The notes under the pieces were generated by a model. That model had not been told where the DNA came from, made no database searches, and saw only the letters and a program-made list of their open reading frames with translations. Positions 12,026-20,440 of a stretch of 64,000 bases of DNA are shown here, one piece after another. Every line of letters begins with the position of its first letter. Positions within the stretch are counted from its first letter, which is position 1. The position numbers were made by a program, and so were the translations under genes. This stretch comes from AG2 sp036493735 (lineage in GTDB: Bacteria > Gemmatimonadota > Gemmatimonadetes > Gemmatimonadales > Gemmatimonadaceae). The stretch lies in NCBI GenBank assembly GCA_036493735.1, contig DASXPH010000141.1, positions 62,001-126,000 on the forward strand. Direction: 5' to 3'.

Positions 12026-13210
12026 GTGACGACGCACGTTTCATCGGCGAGGTCGCTGGTGTCTGTCGGAGCGGTGCGGCGCGAACGCGTTGAAGCACTC
12101 GATGGGATTCGCGGAATCGCCATACTGTCCGTCGTGCTGTTTCACTGCTCCTTGCGCATGGAAGGGCCCTGGCGGGTTGCCGGCAGCTGGGGGTGGATGG
12201 GGGTCGACCTCTTTTTCGTACTTTCAGGTTTCCTCATCACCGGTATCCTGCTGGACGCGCACGACCTGTCACCCCGGATGTACTATCGCGGGTTCTACGG
12301 CAGGCGCCTGCTCCGCATCGCACCAGCCTTCGTTGCGCTCATGGTCTTGCTGGTCGCGGCGCCTGGGATCAGTGGGCAAACTGGCGAGGCTCACCTCACC
12401 CTCACGAGACATGAGGCTTGGTACTGGGCGTTTCTTGCCAACGCGCTGATCGCGACCTACGGCTGGGCAGCCGTCATTCCCCAGACCGCGCCGCTATGGT
12501 CGCTTGCCGTCGAGGAACAGTTCTACCTGATCTGGCCCTCCGTCATTCGACGGCTCTCAACGCAGGGTGTGCTGCGCCTGGGATTCGCCCTCATCGTGCT
12601 CGCGGCGCTGAGCCGAATCCTCCTCGCGCGCGACGGCGTGAACGTCAACACGCTGTATGTACTCATGCCGACCCGGGCCGATCTGCTCGCCTGGGGTGCG
12701 GTTCTCGCCGCGCTGGTTCGCATGCCCAATGGCGTTGCGATCGTGCGGCGACTGCTTTGGCCCGCGTTCCTCGCGGCAATCCTCGTCGTGATTGTCGTGA
12801 TGCTGCGATACCAGAGCTCATACTATTGGTCGGTCGGGATGGTCACCGCGGGTTATCCGGCGATTGCCGTGGCGGCGGCGTGCCTTGTCGCCATGGCGAT
12901 CATTTACGATCCGGCGGCGCTGCGATTCCGGTGGCTGAGCGGCATCGGGAAAGTCAGCTACGGTCTGTATCTCTGGCACATGACGGGCATCGAAGTGCTC
13001 GCGCGCTTCGCCCGCGACGTGGGCGCCTGGTTTCTCCCACTCGCGCTGGCGACATCGCTCATTCCAACGTTGATCTCGTGGTACTTCATCGAGCGGCCCG
13101 CTTTGTTGCTGAAACGGTTCGTCCCGATGCGCGCCACGGAGGTGTCGCCCGCGGTTGCGCTCGTCCCGCCGCCAACCGAGGTTGCCGAGCCGCCGCGGCC
13201 TTCGGAATGA
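12026..13210 (+). CDS. Membrane O-acyltransferase (acyltransferase 3), paralogue
   Basis: 394-aa acyltransferase-3 protein and tandem paralogue of the preceding gene. Motifs are ALDGIRGIAILSVVLFH, GVDLFFVLSGFLITGI and SLAVEEQFYLIWP, the last two also present in the neighbour. GTG start at 12026; GTG 12059 is a possible shorter start close to the family N-terminus. About ten transmembrane segments and a short Pro-rich cytoplasmic tail. Two adjacent copies suggest acylation of two positions or two different sugars. Confidence 0.87.
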   Translation: MTTHVSSARSLVSVGAVRRERVEALDGIRGIAILSVVLFHCSLRMEGPWRVAGSWGWMGVDLFFVLSGFLITGILLDAHDLSPRMYYRGFYGRRLLRIAPAFVALMVLLVAAPGISGQTGEAHLTLTRHEAWYWAFLANALIATYGWAAVIPQTAPLWSLAVEEQFYLIWPSVIRRLSTQGVLRLGFALIVLAALSRILLARDGVNVNTLYVLMPTRADLLAWGAVLAALVRMPNGVAIVRRLLWPAFLAAILVVIVVMLRYQSSYYWSVGMVTAGYPAIAVAAACLVAMAIIYDPAALRFRWLSGIGKVSYGLYLWHMTGIEVLARFARDVGAWFLPLALATSLIPTLISWYFIERPALLLKRFVPMRATEVSPAVALVPPPTEVAEPPRPSE

Positions 13211-13268
13211 AAATATTCTAATCGACGACGAACTGCCTTTGCGGTGACTCCGCTCGCCGGCGCATGCC

Positions 13269-13742
13269 TCAGCCCGCGAGCTGGGCGTACCGGCCGCCAA
13301 AATAGAGCAGCGGCCTGCGGTCGCGCATGACGCCGCGCTCGACCTCGGCGATGAAGATCGTGTGGTCGCCGGCCTCGCAATGCTGTCTGACCTGACACTC
13401 GAGGTGAGCCACCGCATCGTCGAGCAGCGCGACGGAGCTCTCGCCGCGCGTGAACGATGCACCGTCGAATCGGCGAGTTTCCTTCCTGTCCGAGAAGCGG
13501 CGGCAGTGAGCCTCGTGCTCGCACGCGACGATGCTGATGCCCAACACCGGGTGCGTCAGCAGCAACTCATGCATCGAGGCCGCGTGGTCGACGCACACCA
13601 GCACCAGCGGCGGTGAGAGACTGACTGAACAAAAGGCGCTCACGGTCATGCCGACATCGTGGCCGCCGTCGCGGGCCGTGATGATGGCGATGCCCGAAGC
13701 GAAGCGGCTCATCAGTCTTCGAAACGTATCGGTGTCGATCAT
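13269..13742 (-). CDS. Flavin reductase (FMN-binding split barrel)
   Basis: 157-aa flavin_reduct-family protein, the NAD(P)H:flavin oxidoreductase component of two-component monooxygenases. Visible family features are FASGIAIITA near the N-terminus, the FMN-site segment MTVSAFCSVSLSPPLVLVCV, and GDHTIFIAEVERG near the end. Start ATG 13742 (MIDTDTFRRL); the upstream open frame is non-homologous. Last gene of the aminoacyl-carrier-protein operon, 44 nt after the ANL enzyme. It would supply reduced FMN/FAD to the acyl-CoA-dehydrogenase-fold protein at the operon's head, if that protein is an oxygenase (inference). Confidence 0.85.
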   Translation of the reverse strand: MIDTDTFRRLMSRFASGIAIITARDGGHDVGMTVSAFCSVSLSPPLVLVCVDHAASMHELLLTHPVLGISIVACEHEAHCRRFSDRKETRRFDGASFTRGESSVALLDDAVAHLECQVRQHCEAGDHTIFIAEVERGVMRDRRPLLYFGGRYAQLAG

Positions 13743-13786
13743 TGTCGGATCTAGGACAGTGTTGTCACAACTCTCGTCGTGCCATG

Positions 13787-15187
13787 TCAGCCATTGCGCC
13801 GTGCAACCTTGCCGGAAGGCCCCACCGGAAGGGAATCGACGATGCGAATCGACGCGGGCACTTTGTGCGTCGGGAGCGTCGCGCGGCAACGTTCGAGTAT
13901 GGCGTCCTTCGTCATCGCGACGACAGCAGTGTCCGTCATCTGCTCGCTATCCGGCGCGAGTACCACCTCGGCGGTGACCACGGAGCCGGTGATTGGATTC
14001 TTGCGTGCCGACACGAGCGACATGCGAACGCCCGGGTGGCGATTGATCACTGCCTCGACTTCCTCGGGATGGATCTTGAGTCCACCGACATTGATGATGC
14101 CGCCGCGACGGCCGACAAAGTAGTACCGGTCGCCACGTTGCTCGACGACATCGCCCGTATCCACGAATCCGTTTGCATCGAGCAGCGCCTCGCCTTGATT
14201 GCCGAGATAGTGGAGCGCCGTCCGAGAAGATCGAACCCGCAACGTGTCATCCTCCACCGCCAAGTGCACGCCGGATTCGTTAGGCCCGATGAAGCCCACC
14301 GGAAAACCAGCGAGGTCGTCGGTGACCTCGAACGCGACACCCGCCTCAGTTGAGGCGAAGGCGTGCGCCACCTTTGCGTGCGGATAGCTCGACCGCATCT
14401 GATCGAGCACTGTCTGATCCGCGATCTCTCCGGAGAGCCGAGCGTAGGCCGGCGACACGGCTCGCGCCGCTGAGCTCATGAGCGCGCGGCGCCAGTGAGA
14501 CGGTGTACCGGTAATGTGGCTTACGTGATGTTCGCGCGCGCGAGCCAAAAACGCCGCGGCAGCTTCGTTGGGATCGGAGAGGACGAGCGAACCGCCTCCG
14601 AGCACCGCGCGGAGAAGTATCTGGAGGCCGCCGTAGCGGCGCACATCATAAAACGTTGCCCAACTCACGCTGCCGGCGAGACCACCGGCCGGCGCGATCG
14701 CGCCCGTCAACGTCGCGAGCGTATGCACCACCATCTTCGGCAAGCCAGTCGTGCCCGACGTGAACAGGATCCATTCCGTTTCGTGCTGCGGCGCGCGATC
14801 GACGGCGGCGCGGTGAATCGTTCTCGCGCAAGTCACCACGCGAACACCGGGAAGCCAATCGAGGTCATCGCGCCCACGGTCCGTGATCACGATGTCGACA
14901 GCAGCCGTCGTGACCACATACGGCAGGTGCGCGACGACGAGATCCGGAGGACACAGCACGAGACGGCGCGCAATGCCGTCCGTCTCAATCAGCGCGAGCG
15001 CCGCCGACAGCTGATCCTCGGTGCGCACGAGGACGGTCCGCCCCCGAAGCTCGTCCAGTGGAACGCTGAGCGCGGAACCCGTCGAGAGGTCACCGAGCGC
15101 AACGGCGGCGTCGTGGGCCCAAAGCCTCCCGTCTGCCCATTGCCCGGTGCAGGCGCTCGACAACGTCGCAAGGCTACATCGCTGCAT
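13787..15187 (-). CDS. ANL-family adenylating enzyme (acyl/aminoacyl activation)
   Basis: 466-aa AMP-forming ligase. Core motifs are all present: LFTSGTTGLPKMVVHT (A3 phosphate loop), HAFASTEAG (A5), FVDTGDVVE (A7), GRRGGIINVGGLKIHPEEVE (A8 hinge) and LPVGPSGKVAR with the A10 catalytic Lys. It is shorter at the N-terminus than typical 500-550 aa acyl-CoA synthetases. Start at ATG 15187 overlaps the carrier protein's end by 14 nt; a start at 15238 is possible. Its position directly after the carrier-protein gene suggests it loads an acid onto that carrier protein or CoA. Substrate unknown. Confidence 0.82.
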   Translation of the reverse strand: MQRCSLATLSSACTGQWADGRLWAHDAAVALGDLSTGSALSVPLDELRGRTVLVRTEDQLSAALALIETDGIARRLVLCPPDLVVAHLPYVVTTAAVDIVITDRGRDDLDWLPGVRVVTCARTIHRAAVDRAPQHETEWILFTSGTTGLPKMVVHTLATLTGAIAPAGGLAGSVSWATFYDVRRYGGLQILLRAVLGGGSLVLSDPNEAAAAFLARAREHHVSHITGTPSHWRRALMSSAARAVSPAYARLSGEIADQTVLDQMRSSYPHAKVAHAFASTEAGVAFEVTDDLAGFPVGFIGPNESGVHLAVEDDTLRVRSSRTALHYLGNQGEALLDANGFVDTGDVVEQRGDRYYFVGRRGGIINVGGLKIHPEEVEAVINRHPGVRMSLVSARKNPITGSVVTAEVVLAPDSEQMTDTAVVAMTKDAILERCRATLPTHKVPASIRIVDSLPVGPSGKVARRNG

Positions 15188-15452
15188 TCGGCGCGGTGTT
15201 CGGCTGCATCTTCTCGTACATCTGGACGAAGTCGCCAAAGGTCACCGGGAAGTCGCCAGTGGTCGACGCGTTGAACGGGTCGACGCCTAACGAATCCTCC
15301 AGGCGCGCGACGACGATCGCGAATGCTAGCGAATCGAGCCCAGATTCCATGAGCGGTCGGTCGTCAGTGAGCGCCGCGAGCTTATGATTCTGCTCGGCCG
15401 CCACCTGCTCGAAGTGAGTGATGATCGTCGTTCGAATCATGCCTTCGGACAT
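15174..15452 (-). CDS. Acyl/aminoacyl carrier protein
   Basis: 92-aa carrier protein. The phosphopantetheine attachment serine is Ser41 in MESGLDSLAFAIVV, the D-S-L signature. Helical acidic protein with an acidic Asp/Glu-rich helix II region. Start ATG 15452 is preceded by GGGG at suitable spacing; the longer open frame is not homologous. It lies in the same operon as the amino acid:[carrier protein] ligase, the expected partner. In Bradyrhizobium and Agrobacterium such ligases aminoacylate a carrier protein encoded nearby. It probably carries an amino acid thioester while other operon enzymes modify it. Confidence 0.87.
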   Translation of the reverse strand: MSEGMIRTTIITHFEQVAAEQNHKLAALTDDRPLMESGLDSLAFAIVVARLEDSLGVDPFNASTTGDFPVTFGDFVQMYEKMQPNTAPNAAM

Positions 15453-15520
15453 CGAAATCCCCCGTGAATGGTGTAACAGTGTCGAGCCGCTACCGTCTCG
15501 AATGCAGAGATCGAGTCCGG

Positions 15521-16534
15521 TCAGGTGAAGCGGCCCGCGCGAATGGAGGCGGATCCACCATTTCCCAGCGACGTGGCGGTGCGTTCGCCTTCGACGGCCG
15601 CAAGCCAGTTCTTGTAGAGAGAGACGGCGACGTCGCCCCACGGGCGGCGCGAAGTCAGCGACGAATCGCACGCGGGAAATTCCACCAGCCACTCGGGCGT
15701 GCGCCGGCGTTCGGCGCGCGCACGAAAATGCTCGAGGACGTGGGCCGTATCGGCGTCGAAGTAACTACGTGGCATCTCGGGATACTGACTCCTTGTGCCG
15801 GCGAGGAATCGTCCCACGTCACGGCGGTACTCTCGGAAGAGCGCACCGCCATCGTACTCTGGATGACCCTGCAGGAAGAGGAACAGCGTGTGCCGACGGA
15901 GCTGGAACATGTCCACGCCGGCTTCTTCCGAGATGGAGAGAATCTCGTAGCCTGCCTCGGTAAGCCGCCGCGGATCGAGCGTGTTGAGACGCGAATGCGG
16001 CACCTGCCAGGAACTGGGCAGTTGGGCAGTGATGGTGGTGTCGGCGACAATTCGGCAACGGAACACCCCGGAAATCTTCTCTCCCACGGGCTGCCGCTCG
16101 ATGCCATCGAGGTGCAGCACCGCGCCATGCGCCGCGAGACAGGACCAGACAGTTGGGGTCGCCGTCTCGCTTGCCCAATCGACGAGCCGCGCGAGGGGCG
16201 GCCAGTATGTCTCGTTAGGCAGCGACGGCGTTCGGGGCTCGGCGCCCGTCACGACCAAGCCATCGCACGTGCCGCTCCAGAGGTCGTCGATCGGATCGTA
16301 ATGCTCGGCGACGTAGGCGCGAGCTGCTTCGTCGCGCATGACTTCCGGGAAAGAGAATAGCCGCAACCGAAGGTCGTACGCTTCGCCGGCGATACTGAGC
16401 AACTCACGGAATTGTCGCTCCGTGGACTCGAGAGCCGGATCAGGCATGTTGTTGACGAGACCAATCGTGAGCTGGACTCGCGCTCCTTGCGGCTCCGCCA
16501 ATCGGTCCGTGATCCCGGGGAATGACTCAATCAT
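15521..16534 (-). CDS. metA: MetA-like homoserine O-acyltransferase
   Basis: 337-aa homoserine O-acyltransferase of the glutamine-amidotransferase fold (MetA/HTS), transferring an acyl group to homoserine. Nucleophile Cys132 is in VWSCLAAHGAV; the rest of the triad is His224 with Glu226 in FLQGHPEYDGG. EKISGVFRCRIV matches the E. coli EKLSGVYEHHIL segment. The residue aligned by eye with the MetA acyl-donor determinant (Gly for succinyl, Glu for acetyl) appears to be Arg101, so donor choice is uncertain. Coupled to metY by an ATGA overlap. It may serve methionine synthesis, or an acyl transfer step of the surrounding carrier-protein operon. Confidence 0.8.
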   Translation of the reverse strand: MIESFPGITDRLAEPQGARVQLTIGLVNNMPDPALESTERQFRELLSIAGEAYDLRLRLFSFPEVMRDEAARAYVAEHYDPIDDLWSGTCDGLVVTGAEPRTPSLPNETYWPPLARLVDWASETATPTVWSCLAAHGAVLHLDGIERQPVGEKISGVFRCRIVADTTITAQLPSSWQVPHSRLNTLDPRRLTEAGYEILSISEEAGVDMFQLRRHTLFLFLQGHPEYDGGALFREYRRDVGRFLAGTRSQYPEMPRSYFDADTAHVLEHFRARAERRRTPEWLVEFPACDSSLTSRRPWGDVAVSLYKNWLAAVEGERTATSLGNGGSASIRAGRFT

Positions 16535-17880
16535 CGCGACAACGCTCGTTCCTCGCCCGCCGCCGAGTCACTCGCGAACGTCACTGGCTGTGCCTTCTTG
16601 GACATTGCGTGAGCAGCATCGAGCGCCTGATCGAGATCGGCGAGAATGTCGTCGATGTGCTCGATGCCGATACTGAGGCGAATCATCTCTGGTGTCACGC
16701 CAGCCTTTTGCTGCTCCGCGGCGCTCATCTGCCGATGCGTGGTGGATGCGGGGTGACACGCGAGTGTCTTGGAGTCGCCGAGATTTACGACTCGCTTGAT
16801 CAAGCCAAGGGCGTCATAAAACCGTGTTCCGGCGGCGAGACCGCCGCGAATCCCGAAGGTCATGATCGAGCATCCGCGACCACCCAGGTACTTCTGCGCG
16901 AGGTGGTAGTACGGGCTCTCCGGAAAACCCGCGTAATTCACCCATTCGACGCGCGAGTCGTGCTGCAGGAACTCGGCAACACACCGGGCATTGTCGACGT
17001 GACGCTCCATGCGCAGTGCGAGCGATTCGATACCCTGGAGCAACAAGAACGCGTTGAATGGCGAGAGTACGGAGCCAAGCGCTCGCTGGTAGACGCTGCG
17101 ACAGCGGCCGATGTACGCCGCATCGCCAAAATGATCGGTGTACACGAGGTCGTGATACGATGCGTCGGGCTCAGTGAACATCGGGAAGCGCGACGTGTGC
17201 TTCGCCCATGGAAACTTTCCGGAATCCACGATGATCCCGCCCATCGTCGTGCCGTGGCCGCCCATGAACTTCGTGAGCGAGTGCACGACGATATCCGCGC
17301 CGAACTCGATCGGTCGGAGCAGTATCGGCGTGGGAACTGTATTGTCGACTATCAACGGAACATCGTGCGCGTGAGCCACGCTCGCGAGCGCCTCGATGTC
17401 GCAAACGTTGCCAGCGGGATTCCCGACGCTCTCGCAATAGACCCCGCGGGTGTCCGCATCGATCAGCGCATCGATGGCTTCGGGACTGTCGTTTGCCGCG
17501 AACCGAACGGTCACACCCATCTTGGGAAGTAGGTGCGCGAACAACGTATAGGTCGTGCCGTACAGCTGTGGCACCGAGACGATGTTTGTGCCCGGCGCAG
17601 TAAGATTCATCGTCGCGAAGTGCATCGCGGCCTGACCGGAGCTCACGCTGAGTGCCGCGCGTCCGCCCTCCAGCGCGGTCACCCGCCGCTCGAGGACATC
17701 GGTCGTCGGATTGCTGATGCGCGAGTAGCGAAAGCCGTCTACTTCCAAGTTGAAGAGCGCCGCGGCATGCTCGGCGCTCTCGAACTCATACGCCGCCGAC
17801 TGGTAGATGGGCACCGCCGTCGTCGGAGCCGATTCCGACGAGGCGTAGCCATAATGAAGCGCGATCGTCTCGCGACGCAT
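16531..17880 (-). CDS. metY: O-acylhomoserine sulfhydrylase (MetY-like)
   Basis: 449-aa PLP enzyme of the Cys/Met metabolism family, closest to O-acetylhomoserine aminocarboxypropyltransferase (about 430 aa). The PLP lysine is Lys204 in HSLTKFMGGHG; the cofactor-binding SSGQAAMHF and IVDNTVPTP regions are intact. It would replace the O-acyl group of O-acylhomoserine with sulfide or another nucleophile. Its start overlaps the upstream ligase stop (TGATG) and its stop overlaps metA (ATGA), so it is firmly inside the seven-gene operon. Either housekeeping methionine synthesis or recruited for a sulfur-containing product. Confidence 0.88.
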   Translation of the reverse strand: MRRETIALHYGYASSESAPTTAVPIYQSAAYEFESAEHAAALFNLEVDGFRYSRISNPTTDVLERRVTALEGGRAALSVSSGQAAMHFATMNLTAPGTNIVSVPQLYGTTYTLFAHLLPKMGVTVRFAANDSPEAIDALIDADTRGVYCESVGNPAGNVCDIEALASVAHAHDVPLIVDNTVPTPILLRPIEFGADIVVHSLTKFMGGHGTTMGGIIVDSGKFPWAKHTSRFPMFTEPDASYHDLVYTDHFGDAAYIGRCRSVYQRALGSVLSPFNAFLLLQGIESLALRMERHVDNARCVAEFLQHDSRVEWVNYAGFPESPYYHLAQKYLGGRGCSIMTFGIRGGLAAGTRFYDALGLIKRVVNLGDSKTLACHPASTTHRQMSAAEQQKAGVTPEMIRLSIGIEHIDDILADLDQALDAAHAMSKKAQPVTFASDSAAGEERALSR

Positions 17881-18791
17881 CAGATGGAGAGGGCTTCGCG
17901 AACCGAAGGCGGCCAGGCCTCGAGATCGAGGCCATGTGTCGCGAACAGCGCGATGGTGAGTCGATCGAGACCGAAGGCCGAGCAGGCGGTGTGTGCAACG
18001 GCGCCATCGTCAGTATGCAGGCCCCAAGTGGCGCCGAAGTGATCCTGGTGATAGTTAAAGCTCATGCAGGCCGTCGGGGCCTCTTCGGAATTCACCGGAA
18101 CGAGGAGCTCGAACTTCAGCGCTTGCTCAACCTGGTTCACGGCCATCAACTTGCCGGCGCGGCCAAAGAAGGGGTCGCACGCCGGTGCCAGCGTGAAGGG
18201 AAGGCCGAGCGTGAGCGCGATCTGCTCGGCGCGCGGCTTCCATTCCTCACGGAAGGCGAGAGCCGTCTCTGGCGCGCCGATGCATACATACTCGCGCATC
18301 CGGAACGCCTGCATCCGGCCAAGCTCCGACGAAGATTCGTGGCGAAAGCAATAGGATTCCACATCGACGATGACGCCGGCTCGTGTCACATCACCGCGTG
18401 CCGCGATGATCGGATACACCTGATAGCACGCAGCGGGGGTCAGCACGAGATCCGTCGCGGCGAGTCCATCGACCCACTCCTTGCCCTCCGCTCGTCCCTC
18501 GACGAGCGCGCGAATGCTGCTTTCGGTGCCCGTAAGAGCACTGACACAGCCGAGAAGGTGCGGAAAGCTCTTGAGATAACCGGATTTCTCGAGCAAGGCT
18601 CGGCTCATGACGGGCGGGAAGCGCAGCACCTCCGCGCCGGGCGGGCGATGTCGCGTGATCAGTGCCGTGAGGCCGCTCAGAACGTCCTCGAAAAGTCCGG
18701 TTCGTCCCTGAACGCCATTCGCCGCCGTGGGTTGCAGAATCGTCGAGGTGATCGCCTCGAGGCGCTCCATGGGGACTTGCGTGGTGGCCAT
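17880..18791 (-). CDS. Amino acid:[carrier protein] ligase (SerRS-like)
   Basis: 303-aa class II aminoacyl-tRNA-synthetase catalytic core without a tRNA-binding domain. This is the family that charges amino acids as AMP esters and transfers them to phosphopantetheinyl carrier proteins. Three zinc ligands can be placed: Cys122 (PAACYQVYP), Glu167 (RMREYVCIG) and Cys270 (HTACSAFGLDRL). They keep the spacing I recall for the Bradyrhizobium enzyme (Cys131/Glu176/Cys279), a constant offset of 9. Motif 3 is GLDRL with Arg277. Substrate is probably a small amino acid such as Gly or Ala (family knowledge; not readable here). Starts 3 nt after the flavoprotein stop and is coupled to metY. Confidence 0.88.
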   Translation of the reverse strand: MATTQVPMERLEAITSTILQPTAANGVQGRTGLFEDVLSGLTALITRHRPPGAEVLRFPPVMSRALLEKSGYLKSFPHLLGCVSALTGTESSIRALVEGRAEGKEWVDGLAATDLVLTPAACYQVYPIIAARGDVTRAGVIVDVESYCFRHESSSELGRMQAFRMREYVCIGAPETALAFREEWKPRAEQIALTLGLPFTLAPACDPFFGRAGKLMAVNQVEQALKFELLVPVNSEEAPTACMSFNYHQDHFGATWGLHTDDGAVAHTACSAFGLDRLTIALFATHGLDLEAWPPSVREALSI

Positions 18792-18794
18792 CGC

Positions 18795-20000
18795 TCAATC
18801 CCTCAACCGCGCAGGGACGTCGAACAGCAACAGCGAGCTTGCCGTGCCGGCAAGAATGCGATCGTTGTTGATCATGATCGACGATGAGAGCACGTCGCGC
18901 AGGTTGCGCGCGACGCTGAATTCACCGTCGTTGCGGTACCCGGAAAGACCGCAGGCTTGTAGCGCGCTCAACACTGTCCCGACCGCCTGCTCGGAGGAGT
19001 TGACCTTGAGGAGGTTCATCCCGGCCTGAAAATCCATCGCCTCGAGACGATCGGAATCAGCGGCCGCACTCTCATAGCTCGTAACGGCAGAGCTGATACT
19101 CCCCCGAAGCGCGCGGAGCGACATCATCGCTCTCGTTAGGTGTGAGGCGCCTGGCGCGGCCTGGGCGGTGCTCGCCTGACTCGCGCCTTTGCGGACGAAG
19201 CGACGTGCGTGTGCCACCGCGCCGGCGGCGATGCCACACCACACGCCGCTCCACGTCAGGTGCGCTATGGGCACCATACTCTGAGGGTGAATCCGCTCGT
19301 AGGATTCGGGAATGATCTGCTCGACGTCGCTCGAGCCGCGGAGCGTAAATCCCGTGCTCGAGGTGCCGCGCATCCCCATCGTGTCCCATTCCTTGATCTT
19401 CTCCAGCTGGTAGTCGCCTTTCAGGAATGCAACGAGCACCTGATCGGACTGGGCCGAATCCGGCGCTCGACGTGCCGTCACGAGCACACCATCCGCCTCG
19501 GCACCATAGGACATGACGGTCGCGTTCTTCACCAGCGAGAATCGCGACCCTCCAGCATCTCGCTCGACAGCACAGGCGCTCGAGCGCACCGCGCCGCCCA
19601 TCTGGTTCTCGGTCGTCGACGACGCAAACAGCAACTGTTCATCACAGAGCCGCCGAAGTAGTTGCTGATGCCATGCGCTTTCGCGCGCATGGCGCAGCAG
19701 GATGACGACCTGGATCTGGTGCATGGCGAAGATCATCGCCGAGGAGCCGCATGCCGTGCCGAGCATGTAGCAGATATCGACGGCGTCGGCGACGGAAGCT
19801 CCATCGCCCCCGAGCTCCACAGGCACCAGCATGCTGAGGAGCCGGTGTTGGCGCGCGGCGGCAAACGTCTCGTGCGGAAACCGCGCGTCGCGATCGACTT
19901 CCACCGCATGCTCCGCGGCCGCCGCCGCGACGAACCGCGCACGTACACATGGAGGCTCTGCGCCAACGGCTGCCACTTCAAACGCGTCGAGAGTCTTCAT
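18795..20000 (-). CDS. Acyl-CoA dehydrogenase-fold flavoprotein
   Basis: 401-aa acyl-CoA-dehydrogenase superfamily protein, with an N-terminal helical domain, middle beta domain (WDTMGMRGTSSTGFTL) and C-terminal helical domain (QACGLSGYRNDGEFSVARNL). The catalytic Glu region of classical dehydrogenases (YEGTNEIQR type) reads SSSIMINNDRIL, so the base is missing. That fits a non-dehydrogenase role such as a group D flavin monooxygenase fed by the operon's flavin reductase (inference). Start ATG 20000 is preceded by GGCGGAG; the frame is open to 20075. First gene of the operon. Likely substrate is the amino acid held on the carrier protein. Confidence 0.8.
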   Translation of the reverse strand: MKTLDAFEVAAVGAEPPCVRARFVAAAAAEHAVEVDRDARFPHETFAAARQHRLLSMLVPVELGGDGASVADAVDICYMLGTACGSSAMIFAMHQIQVVILLRHARESAWHQQLLRRLCDEQLLFASSTTENQMGGAVRSSACAVERDAGGSRFSLVKNATVMSYGAEADGVLVTARRAPDSAQSDQVLVAFLKGDYQLEKIKEWDTMGMRGTSSTGFTLRGSSDVEQIIPESYERIHPQSMVPIAHLTWSGVWCGIAAGAVAHARRFVRKGASQASTAQAAPGASHLTRAMMSLRALRGSISSAVTSYESAAADSDRLEAMDFQAGMNLLKVNSSEQAVGTVLSALQACGLSGYRNDGEFSVARNLRDVLSSSIMINNDRILAGTASSLLLFDVPARLRD

Positions 20001-20440
20001 GTGCTCCGCCTCCACGTCGAGGTTTCCTGATTCGGTTCGATTTTCGTTAGGGCGCGGGTGCCAAAAGCGCGCCAAGAGCTCAGGCCGCCCAGAAAAAACC
20101 GCCGCCCATGAAGAAGAATCGATGATACGAGATCTCTCACTTCAGCGGCGCAGCCGATGGCGGCCACGCGGCGCCGCGATTTCGTAATTTGATAACGGCG
20201 CGCATCTATTCAGGTGCCTCGCCGCAGCTCGATCCCTTGCCGCCACCTGCATCGGGTGGCGGGATCGCTCGAGGCTGGAATTCCCTTCTCTATAGTATGA
20301 CTATGCCCGACTGCCACTCGTTATGCATCACGGCAAGCTTGGTGGCCGGTTGCGCCGCAAACCCCCAGAATTACCGGGCCCAGCGGGCCTTTCCGTGACT
20401 GGAGGAGCAGCGGTCCCGGCTTTGCAGGCGTTGCCTCGCC
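20001..20440. other. Divergent intergenic region
   Basis: 440 bp between the head of the aminoacyl-carrier-protein operon (minus) and the GT2 gene (plus). It must hold both promoters. It contains a CCTAACG motif (20045-20051, minus orientation), an AT-rich patch around 20180-20195, and a TATAGT/TATGAC patch near 20291-20301 that could be a -10 box for the GT2 gene. That would leave a leader of more than 100 nt. The leader is GC-rich and can form a hairpin around 20332-20357. No supported gene; short open frames here look like shadows. Confidence 0.5.

Noticed and set aside
15521..17880. metA and metY as ordinary methionine genes only
   Set aside because: Not excluded, but stop/start overlap on both sides ties them to the carrier-protein operon, so I kept the wider interpretation open.
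20329..20385. Possible cyclic-di-GMP-I (GEMM) riboswitch before the GT2 gene, from GGCAAGC and CGCAAACC segments
   Set aside because: The expected GNRA tetraloop, its receptor and the paired P1 helix cannot be formed convincingly; only two short resemblances remain.
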